Shown: piece by piece, positions 8,274-14,770 of the stretch | How positions within the stretch are numbered: the stretch's first letter is position 1 | Layout: every line of letters starts with the position of its first letter | Assembly: GCA_900551415.1 (NCBI GenBank) | Contig: URWB01000018.1 | Span: 1 to 25,917 of the forward strand | DNA: 25,917 bases | Source: an uncultured Eubacteriales bacterium | GTDB taxonomy: Bacteria > Bacillota > Clostridia > Peptostreptococcales > Anaerovoracaceae | Direction: 5' to 3' | The notes under the pieces: model-generated | Databases searched by the model: none | Seen by the model: the letters and a program-made list of their open reading frames with translations, nothing else | What the model was told of the DNA's origin: nothing | Program-made: the position numbers and the translations under genes

Positions 8274-9458
8274 TTATTTTTGACGCAGCAAACAGACCGC
8301 TTCTGCCGCGATTCCTTCTTCGCGCCCTGCAAAACCCAGACGCTCGGTCGTCGTCGCTTTGACATTGACACAGTCCTCCTCCACACCCAGCGCCCGCGCG
8401 ACATGCGCACGCATGCGCGGGATATACGGCGCGAGCTTTGGCTGCTGCGCGATGACGGTGATATCCGCGTTGCCGACCGCAAAGCCTTTTTCGTCGATCA
8501 AACGGCAGACCTTTTCCAAAAGTTTCATGCTCGAAATTCCCTTGTACCGGTCGTCGCTGTCCGGAAAAATCCTTCCGATATCCCCGAGCGCCGCGGCGCC
8601 CAGCATCGCGTCCATCAGGGCATGCAGCGCGACATCCGCGTCGGAATGACCGAGCAGCCCCCTCTCATGCGGAATACTCTCGCCGCAAAGAATCAAGGCC
8701 CGTTCTTCCGTCAAGCGATGTACATCATAACCATGTCCGATTCTGACATCCTTTTGCACAGCAGGCAGGTCCTCCCTCGTCGTAATTTTTTTGTTCGCTT
8801 CCTCGCCGCGAACCATGCGCACCGGCGCGGCGAAGCGTTCCACAAGCCCGGCTTCGTCAGTGCCGTAAAAGCCCGCCTTGTAGGCTTCGCAATAGGCTTG
8901 TTTGAGCAGCTCCGTCCGAAAACCCTGCGGCGTCTGCACCCGAAAAAGCCGTGCCCGATCCAGTGTTTCAGAAACCGACACGTCAACTTCCGCGCGGTCG
9001 CAAGCTACCCATGCAGAAATCGCGGACTGTCTGATGGTATCCTGAACAGGCACCACCGGCACTGCCGCGCCGCTCTCATACGCACACGCGAGCACGCGCA
9101 AAATGACTGCTTCCGTCACAAACGGCCGCGCCGCGTCATGCACCAGTATCAAGCCGTCATCAGAAGTGCGGCGCAAACCCGCGCGTACGGAATCCTGTCG
9201 CTCTCTGCCGCCCTCCACGATCCCCCGCACCTTGCGAAAAGGCGCGCAGAGTTCTCCGGTCCGCGCGAGATAATCCCGATTTGCGGTGATCAAAATCTCA
9301 TCAACCGCCGGACAATCATCAAAAATTTTTACCGTTGATTCCAAAATCGTTTCCCCTCGCGGGCCGATTTTGATAAATTGCTTGGGCAGCTCCAGTCCCA
9401 TGCGGCTGCCCTGTCCTGCCGCCGTAATCATAGCGGTCACCTTTTTATCCCGATACAT
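8274..9458 (-). CDS. ispDF: Bifunctional IspD-IspF (MEP-pathway cytidylyltransferase / cyclodiphosphate synthase)
   Basis: A fusion of two non-consecutive enzymes of the methylerythritol phosphate isoprenoid pathway. Residues 1-~230 are IspD (CTP:MEP cytidylyltransferase), with the nucleotide loop AAGQGSRM at 13-20, Lys26 in LPKQF, VHDAARPF at ~106-113 and TPQGF at 176-180. Residues ~237-394 are IspF (2-C-methyl-D-erythritol 2,4-cyclodiphosphate synthase), with its metal ligands in GYDVH (Asp245, His247) and ALHALMDAMLGA (His279), plus GHSDAD at 270-275 and KATTTERLGF near the end. No stop or internal start separates the halves. It begins 10 nt after yacL. Fused IspDF is well known from Campylobacter and alphaproteobacteria; the corresponding B. 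subtilis genes are separate. Confidence 0.95.
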   Translation of the reverse strand: MYRDKKVTAMITAAGQGSRMGLELPKQFIKIGPRGETILESTVKIFDDCPAVDEILITANRDYLARTGELCAPFRKVRGIVEGGRERQDSVRAGLRRTSDDGLILVHDAARPFVTEAVILRVLACAYESGAAVPVVPVQDTIRQSAISAWVACDRAEVDVSVSETLDRARLFRVQTPQGFRTELLKQAYCEAYKAGFYGTDEAGLVERFAAPVRMVRGEEANKKITTREDLPAVQKDVRIGHGYDVHRLTEERALILCGESIPHERGLLGHSDADVALHALMDAMLGAAALGDIGRIFPDSDDRYKGISSMKLLEKVCRLIDEKGFAVGNADITVIAQQPKLAPYIPRMRAHVARALGVEEDCVNVKATTTERLGFAGREEGIAAEAVCLLRQK

Positions 9459-9468
9459 ACGCTTCTTC

Positions 9469-10611
9469 TTACTTCAACTTGCCGAAAATCATGCGGCCCG
9501 CGGCGGTCTGCAGCACGCTGGTCACATTGATCTCGACAACCTTGCCGATTTCGCGCCTGCCGTCCTCAACGACGATCATGGTGCCGTCGTCCAAATAAGC
9601 AATCGCCTGATTATGATCCTTGCCCTGCTTAATCAAGGTAACCGTCATCCGTTCTCCCGGAATGACCATCGGCTTCATCGCGTTCGCCAGCTCATTGATG
9701 TTCAATACCGCCACGCCCTTGATGACCGCGACCTTATTCAGATTAAAATCGTTGGTAACAACCTTGCCCTTCATAATCTGAGCAAGCTTCAGCAGCTTGA
9801 CATCTACCTCCGGAATTTCCTTCAAGGCCTTCTCGGAATCCGTATTGTAGATTTCAATCCCGTACTCGGTCTGAATTTTGTTGAGAATATCCAGACCCCT
9901 GCGCCCGCGGTTACGCTTCAGTGCGTCTGAGGAGTCCGCGATGTGGCGCAGCTCCACCAACACGAACTCCGGAATCACGATCGGCCCTTCTAAAAATCCT
10001 GTTTTCATAATTTCCAAAATTCTGCCGTCGATGATGACGCTGGTATCCAAAATCTTCGGAATCCTTCCCGCTTTTTTGTCCTTGGCGTTATAGCCATAGG
10101 TATTTTCTTCTGCCTGCCCGGCTTTTGCCTGCAGCAGTGCTTTGCGTTCTTTGGCATAGAGATTCAAAATCTCAGAGCCTTTTTTGCTGCCGATTACCCA
10201 ACCCAAAAATGCCAAAAAAGCGTAGATGGTAATCGTAATCGTCAGATACAGCGATTTCTGGCTGACGACGCTCTGATAAATCTGTGTCAGCAAAAACGCG
10301 ATGACCAGCCCCAAAATCAGACCGATGGTGCCGCCAATCAGGTCATTCGGCGAAACGCCCTGCAGATCTGTCCCGATATTGTCCGCGACTTTGCGGCTCT
10401 TTCTCGTCAAAATCGGCGCGATTCGGAAAAAAATAATTCCAAAAATAATAACACAAAAAGAAATTGCCCAAGCCTCTTCGGTTCCTGTCAGCCCGATCTG
10501 CTCCGCGTTCGGATTCATCGTCACCAACAGATATGAGCAAATTTCATAGATTTCATAACCCAGCAATCCGCCGATAATGGTAAAAATGCCTCTAAAAAAT
10601 TTTTTGAACAT
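9469..10611 (-). CDS. yacL: YacL-family membrane protein with PIN and TRAM domains
   Basis: A conserved Firmicute protein of uncertain role. The product has four N-terminal membrane segments (~10-125). A cytoplasmic PIN-type nuclease domain starts around KILDTSVIIDGRI, with its acidic residues in LDTS, PEFVLVELRH and TNDFNLNK. A TRAM-type RNA-binding domain lies at the C-terminus (GERMTVTLIKQGKDHNQAIAYLDDGT). The frame is open back to a TTG at 10681-10683, but that start has no ribosome binding site. The ATG at 10609-10611 follows AAAGGGGGG by 8 nt and gives 380 residues, the usual length. It is the first gene of the long minus-strand train, as yacL is just upstream of ispD in B. subtilis. 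Confidence 0.93.
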   Translation of the reverse strand: MFKKFFRGIFTIIGGLLGYEIYEICSYLLVTMNPNAEQIGLTGTEEAWAISFCVIIFGIIFFRIAPILTRKSRKVADNIGTDLQGVSPNDLIGGTIGLILGLVIAFLLTQIYQSVVSQKSLYLTITITIYAFLAFLGWVIGSKKGSEILNLYAKERKALLQAKAGQAEENTYGYNAKDKKAGRIPKILDTSVIIDGRILEIMKTGFLEGPIVIPEFVLVELRHIADSSDALKRNRGRRGLDILNKIQTEYGIEIYNTDSEKALKEIPEVDVKLLKLAQIMKGKVVTNDFNLNKVAVIKGVAVLNINELANAMKPMVIPGERMTVTLIKQGKDHNQAIAYLDDGTMIVVEDGRREIGKVVEINVTSVLQTAAGRMIFGKLK

Positions 10612-10784
10612 ACGCAAAGCCCCCCTTTCTTTGAAAATTTGCAGATATCCAAAGCTGTGCGGTCCGCAGATCCTCTTTCCCAAAAATTCAACGGTTCAGA
10701 AGGAATTTTCCGCGCGGCGCGCGCCCTTGCCGCCTCCCGCGGCAAACGCATGACACAGTACCTCCATTGTATATCTATGCTAAC

Positions 10785-10813
10785 AGTATAGCTGAGTTTT
10801 TTTCTGCCGTCAA
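10785..10813 (-). promoter_or_regulatory. Sigma-70-type promoter for the yacL-ispDF-proS-cys-mrnC train
   Basis: On the minus strand, TTGACG (10808-10813) and TATACT (10785-10790) are 17 nt apart, a near-consensus arrangement. The predicted start is around 10778, giving a leader of about 165 nt before the yacL ATG. Confidence 0.7.
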
Positions 10814-10827
10814 GATACTTGCTTTAA

Positions 10828-10856
10828 TTGACTTTCCGCGATTTTGCGTATACAAT
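10828..10856 (+). promoter_or_regulatory. Sigma-70-type promoter for the two-component system
   Basis: TTGACT (10828-10833) and TACAAT (10851-10856) are 17 nt apart. The predicted start near 10863 leaves a leader of about 77 nt before the response regulator. The -35 box is only 14 nt from the -35 box of the opposing yacL promoter, so polymerases or a regulator bound here could affect both directions. Confidence 0.7.
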
Positions 10857-10939
10857 AAAACTATATTTTCATCACTTTTTCCACACACAAAACCGATATG
10901 ATAATTGCAGGAAAATGAAATTTACAAGGAGGAAAGCCC

Positions 10940-11617
10940 ATGTACAAGATTTTAGTGGTAGATGACGAGCCGAAAATTCGAGAGGTCATCAAAGAATACG
11001 GAGAATTCAGCGGTTACGAAATTACCGAGGCGGATGACGGCATCACCGCGGTCGGTCTTTGCAAGCTGAACGATTACGATTTAATCATCATGGATATCAT
11101 GATGCCGAAGCTGGACGGGTTTTCCGCCTGCAAGGAAATAAAAAAAATCAAAGACATTCCGGTCATCATGCTTTCGGCCAGAGGCGAGGAATATGACAAG
11201 CTGTTCGGTTTCGAGCTGGGGATCGACGACTATGTCGTCAAACCGTTCAGCCCGAAGGAGCTGATGGCCAGAGTCAACGCGGTGCTTTCCAGACGAAAAG
11301 CCGCCTCGCAGCCGCAGTCTCAGGTTATGAAATTTGGCGGCCTGGAAATCAATATCGCGGCAAGAACCGTCAGCGTTGACGGCAAGAAGGTTGAACTGAC
11401 ACCGAAGGAATACGATCTGCTCTTCTATTTGGTGGAAAACAGGAATATCGCGCTCTCCAGAGACAAGCTCCTTTCGGACATTTGGGGCTATGACTTCTTC
11501 GGTGACGACCGGACCATCGATACGCACATCAAAAACCTGCGCAACAACTTAGGCCCTTACAGAGATTTCATCGTAACGCTGAGAGGAGTTGGCTACAAAT
11601 TTGAGTACGAAAATTAA
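10940..11617 (+). CDS. OmpR/PhoB-family response regulator
   Basis: A DNA-binding response regulator of 225 residues. The receiver domain (1-~120) has the acidic pair Asp8-Asp9, the phosphoacceptor Asp52 in MDIMMP, the switch residue Ser79 and Lys101 in KPFSP. A winged-helix effector domain (~128-225) follows, with TPKEYDLLFYL, LSRDKLLSDIWGYDFFGDDRTIDTHI and the final GVGYKFE wing. The ATG lies 7 nt after AAGGAGG. The kinase gene starts inside its last codons, so the two are cognate partners. The stimulus cannot be told from sequence. The radA and yacL genes, which flank disA in B. subtilis, lie on either side of this pair. Confidence 0.95.
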   Translation: MYKILVVDDEPKIREVIKEYGEFSGYEITEADDGITAVGLCKLNDYDLIIMDIMMPKLDGFSACKEIKKIKDIPVIMLSARGEEYDKLFGFELGIDDYVVKPFSPKELMARVNAVLSRRKAASQPQSQVMKFGGLEINIAARTVSVDGKKVELTPKEYDLLFYLVENRNIALSRDKLLSDIWGYDFFGDDRTIDTHIKNLRNNLGPYRDFIVTLRGVGYKFEYEN

Positions 11618-13067
11618 ATTCGACCGTCACAGCATCAAATTCCGCCTGTGGATGTATTTCATCGGCATCGGCGTCGGAATTCTGCTGCTCGTTTGGTTTC
11701 TGCAGATTTTTTTTCTGAACAACTATTACGAGCACATGAAGACTACAGAGGTCAATCGTGTTGCCTCCTCCATCTATCACGCCTACGCGCGCGGTGACGC
11801 GGGATTGACGGAGGCCATTCAGGATCTTTCCATCAGCAACGACTTCTACGTGATGATGGAATCCGGCGGCAAGGTTCTGCTGTTCATGCCGGAGGCAGAG
11901 AGTCTGGTTCCGGTCTATCAGTACAAGGATCAAATCCCGAAGCTGCGCGGCATGCTGCAGGAGGCGCCCGCCAAAACCACAGCGGTTTCCTTCAAGATCA
12001 ATACCGGTTTGGAAAAGTACAACACCCTTGCTTACGCGACCTATTTGAGCCGGACAAAGAATCAGGAGGTTTTCCTCTACATCTTCTCCCCGCTGTATCC
12101 TGTCACTTCCACCGTTGAAATTTTGAAGGACCAGTTGTTTTATGTGACCATCATCACCCTCTGTGTCACCTTCCTGCTCGCGGTTTACTTTGCCGACCGC
12201 ATTTCGAAGCCGCTCAAGGGTATCACGCAAACCGCCAGAAAGATGGGAAAAGGCAACTACAATGTCAGGTTTGAGGCGAATTCCTATTCCGAGATTAACA
12301 ATCTCGCTAAGACACTGAACGTCACTGCTTATGAACTGGGGCAGGCGGACAACCGTCAAAAGGATCTGGTCGCCAACGTTTCCCACGATCTCAAAACACC
12401 GCTGACGATGATTCGCTCCTATGCGGAAATGATTCGCGATCTATCCGGCGACAATCCGCAAAAACGCAATGCACATCTGGCTGTCATCATCGACGAGTCT
12501 GACCGTATGAGCCGGCTGGTCAGCGATATGGCGACAATTACCGCCATGCAGACCAAAAAGATGAAGCTGCACAAGACGCCGACAGACTTATCCTCGACCG
12601 CCGCTTCTATTCTGGCTTCTTACGAAATTCTGCAGGAGCGCGAAGGCTATGATTTTATCTTCAACGCGCCAAAGGAGGCTTTCGTCTACGCGGATGAGGA
12701 TAAAATCAAACAGGTCATTGCGAATCTCACCGGCAACGCGGTCAAATACTGCGGGGAAGACAAGGTGATCCTCGTGACGATCCGCAAGATCGGCAAGGTC
12801 TTTCGTCTGGAGGTTTCCGACCATGGTCCCGGCATCAAGCCGGAGGAACTGCCGCATGTTTGGGATCGCTACTACAAAACGAGCACGAACTATGTCCGGG
12901 AAACGACCGGCACCGGTCTCGGCCTCTCCATTGTCAAGGAGATCCTCACCCTGCACGGCGCCAATTACGGTGTCGAAAGCAAGGTCGGCAAGGGCAGTAC
13001 CTTCTGGTTTGAGCTGGACGTTCTGCGCAAGGAGCGCGAAAAAACACCGAAGGAGAAAAAATCCTGA
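11601..13067 (+). CDS. Sensor histidine kinase
   Basis: A membrane-bound kinase that would phosphorylate the preceding regulator. Using the TTG at 11601, the protein has 488 residues. It has membrane segment 1 (~17-40), an extracytoplasmic sensor of about 135 residues, membrane segment 2 (~181-198) and a HAMP linker (ISKPLKGITQTARKM). The HisKA domain follows with phosphoacceptor His262 in VSHDLKTPLT, then HATPase boxes N (NLTGNAVKYC), G1 (DHGPGIKPEEL) and G2 (GTGLGLSIVKEIL). An AGAGGAG box ends at 11588. The earlier in-frame TTG at 11589 touches it, so 11601 (12 nt away) is the more likely start. It overlaps the regulator gene by 17 nt. It ends only 8 nt before the convergent radA stop. Confidence 0.93.
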   Translation: MSTKIKFDRHSIKFRLWMYFIGIGVGILLLVWFLQIFFLNNYYEHMKTTEVNRVASSIYHAYARGDAGLTEAIQDLSISNDFYVMMESGGKVLLFMPEAESLVPVYQYKDQIPKLRGMLQEAPAKTTAVSFKINTGLEKYNTLAYATYLSRTKNQEVFLYIFSPLYPVTSTVEILKDQLFYVTIITLCVTFLLAVYFADRISKPLKGITQTARKMGKGNYNVRFEANSYSEINNLAKTLNVTAYELGQADNRQKDLVANVSHDLKTPLTMIRSYAEMIRDLSGDNPQKRNAHLAVIIDESDRMSRLVSDMATITAMQTKKMKLHKTPTDLSSTAASILASYEILQEREGYDFIFNAPKEAFVYADEDKIKQVIANLTGNAVKYCGEDKVILVTIRKIGKVFRLEVSDHGPGIKPEELPHVWDRYYKTSTNYVRETTGTGLGLSIVKEILTLHGANYGVESKVGKGSTFWFELDVLRKEREKTPKEKKS

Positions 13068-13075
13068 TTTGGGCT

Positions 13076-14467
13076 CTACATCGAGAACACGCGAATTGCT
13101 TCCTGTATATTTTTTACGCCAATCACGCGGCAGCCATCAAGGCTGCCGCCTACTTTTTGGGCGTTGCGTTTAGGCAGAATGACCTGTTCATAGCCGAGCC
13201 GCGCCGCCTCCTTGATGATCTTCTCCGCGTTCTGCACCGAGCGCAGATCTCCGGTCAGCCCGATCTCGCCCATCGCCAAAGTCCGTTTGCGCGCGGTGAT
13301 ATTCTTGAACGAAGAATAGATCGCCAGCGCGGCCGCGAGGTCCGCTCCGGTTCCCTCCGGTCGGATTCCTCCGACGACATTGACGTAGACATCTTGATTG
13401 CCCAGCGGCATGCCGACGATTTTTTCGAGTACGGCGAGAATCATATTCAGACGCGTGTTGTCCACACCGACCGCGGTTCTGCGCGCGAAACCGATATTCG
13501 CAGGACTGACCAGCGCCTGCATCTCAAACATCACCGGTCTGCTGCCCTCATAGATGGCGGTTGTGACAGAGCCCTGCGTCTTGTCCTCTCTGTTCTCTAA
13601 AAATGACGCTGAAATATCCCGTACCTCTATCAAGCCCTCTGCTTCCATGCGAAAGGCCCCGATTTCACTGGTCGTTCCAAAGCGGTTCTTGTAGGCGCGC
13701 ATGACGCGCAGCTCCTGGTCTCTCTCCCCTGTGAAATTCAGAACACAATCGACCAAATGCTCCACCGTCTTCGGTCCCGCGAGATCCCCGCTTTTCGTCA
13801 CATGCGCGACGATAAAAATGGGAAGATTCTTTGTTTTGCCCAGTTTCATCAACTGGTTGCCGCACATCCGAACCTGCGAAACGCTGCCGGGCGCGGAATC
13901 GAGCTGATTGCTGTACATCGTCTGGATCGAGTCGATGATCAAAAAATCAGGTTTGCAGTTCTCGCAGGCAAGCTCCACGTTCTCCATGTTTGTCTCCGCG
14001 AGCACATAAAGCGTCTGCGGAATCTCACGGCATACCCGATCTGCCCGCAGTTTGATCTGCTCCTCCGATTCCTCACCGGAGACATAGAGCACCGTACTGC
14101 CGCGGCGCGCGATATTGGCCGCGGTCTGCATGATGATCGTGGATTTGCCGATGCCCGGCTCGCCCGAAATCAGTACCAGTGAGCCGCGCACCAAGCCGCC
14201 GCCCAGCACCCGGTTCAGTTCCCCGATGCCGGTATCCACCCGCGCGTAATCCTGCGTCCCGATTTCCGACAGACGTGCCGGACGGGCGGCGCCTTGCCCG
14301 CTCCCGCCGGCGCCGCCCGCCCGGCGCCTGACATCGTCCTCCGGCATCGGCAAAACCTTTTCCTCTACGAACGAGTTCCATGCACCGCAGATGCACTTTC
14401 CCATCCACTGCGTGCTCTCGTAGCCGCATTCCTGGCAAACAAAAACCGTTTTTTCCTTCTTCGCCAT
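13076..14467 (-). CDS. radA: DNA repair protein RadA with shortened zinc motif
   Basis: RadA/Sms is a RecA-related ATPase that promotes branch migration in recombination and repair. The 463-residue protein has an N-terminal zinc motif, Walker A GEPGIGKS at 102-109, LIIDSIQT (~176-183), the RadA-specific KNRFG at 260-264, and a C-terminal Lon-like domain (VNVVGGIRPEGTGADLAAALA). The zinc motif is CxxC (Cys11, Cys14) plus C-x-C (Cys25, Cys27). Most RadA proteins have C-x-x-C there, so one residue is missing while all four Cys remain. The frame is open to 14593, but the ATG at 14465-14467 has a GGAAGCGGAG box and matches the family N-terminus. In B. subtilis radA lies near yacL; here the two-component genes separate them. 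Confidence 0.96.
   Translation of the reverse strand: MAKKEKTVFVCQECGYESTQWMGKCICGAWNSFVEEKVLPMPEDDVRRRAGGAGGSGQGAARPARLSEIGTQDYARVDTGIGELNRVLGGGLVRGSLVLISGEPGIGKSTIIMQTAANIARRGSTVLYVSGEESEEQIKLRADRVCREIPQTLYVLAETNMENVELACENCKPDFLIIDSIQTMYSNQLDSAPGSVSQVRMCGNQLMKLGKTKNLPIFIVAHVTKSGDLAGPKTVEHLVDCVLNFTGERDQELRVMRAYKNRFGTTSEIGAFRMEAEGLIEVRDISASFLENREDKTQGSVTTAIYEGSRPVMFEMQALVSPANIGFARRTAVGVDNTRLNMILAVLEKIVGMPLGNQDVYVNVVGGIRPEGTGADLAAALAIYSSFKNITARKRTLAMGEIGLTGDLRSVQNAEKIIKEAARLGYEQVILPKRNAQKVGGSLDGCRVIGVKNIQEAIRVFSM
13127..13158 (+). terminator. Candidate terminator of the two-component operon, located inside radA
   Basis: On the plus strand, GCGGCAGCC (13127-13135) and GGCTGCCGC (13141-13149) form a perfect 9-bp stem with a 5-nt loop. 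After 4 nt comes TTTTT (13154-13158). It lies 60 nt past the kinase stop, within the last ~30 codons of convergent radA. The 8-nt gap between the two genes has no room for a terminator. The T run starts a little late, so strength is uncertain. Confidence 0.45.
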
Positions 14468-14700
14468 CTCTCCGCTTCCTTTCCGTTTCTCCCCGTCTCT
14501 TTCATATCTTTTATGCCTTTCATTTTTGACGCGTCTCTGCCCTTTCACGGCAAAGCTGTTCCGTTGCTGTTGCCATGCTTGCAATTCTAACAATGCTCAT
14601 ATCGTCAACCGTGAACTACCCATTGTCTAAAGCCGATGGGATTGCGGTAACCTTATTTCAAAAATGCTTCCGCTTCACTCCGAACATTTGTTCCTTTTAA

Positions 14701-14729
14701 TTATACAGTAAAGCCCCTATCTTGTCCAT
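14701..14729 (-). promoter_or_regulatory. Candidate radA promoter, overlapping the upstream terminator
   Basis: On the minus strand, TGGACA (14724-14729) and TATAAT (14701-14706) are 17 nt apart. The -35 box falls in the loop of the preceding terminator hairpin and the spacer contains its second arm. Confidence 0.5.
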
Positions 14730-14739
14730 AGGGGCTTTG
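14711..14739 (-). terminator. Rho-independent terminator of the EF-G-like gene
   Basis: A perfect 11-bp inverted repeat, AAAGCCCCTAT (14711-14721) and ATAGGGGCTTT (14729-14739), with a 7-nt loop. The 3' arm on the minus strand ends in TTT, but no longer T run follows. It lies 32 nt past the stop codon of the gene at 14771. Confidence 0.6.
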
Positions 14740-14770
14740 AATTTTTGTCTGTATTTCTCGGCGCGCTGCT

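Larger units (their letters stand above)
10612..10939. other. Divergent intergenic region between yacL and the response regulator
   Basis: These 328 bases hold two back-to-back promoters (10785-10813 minus, 10828-10856 plus). The yacL leader is about 165 nt long and has a very G+C-rich patch (~10708-10745) that can form several short hairpins. A 76-codon minus-strand frame starts at 10751 behind a GGAGG and overlaps yacL. I do not call it a gene, but translation of it could affect yacL. Confidence 0.6.
14468..14770. other. Intergenic region upstream of radA
   Basis: A stretch of 303 bases holding the terminator of the EF-G-like gene (14711-14739) and a candidate radA promoter (14701-14729). 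The implied radA leader is about 225 nt. I see no known riboswitch in it, only a weak inverted repeat (CCCAT/ATGGG). An in-frame extension of radA to 14593 has no ribosome binding site and no family similarity. Confidence 0.5.

Noticed and set aside
7060..9338. Two long plus-strand open frames (369 and 352 codons) opposite proS and ispDF
   Set aside because: They are antisense shadows of proS and ispDF, with Arg/His-rich random-looking products.
10521..10751. 76-codon minus-strand frame starting in the yacL leader behind GGAGG
   Set aside because: It overlaps the yacL start in another frame and its product has no sensible composition. It is at most a leader frame, without evidence.
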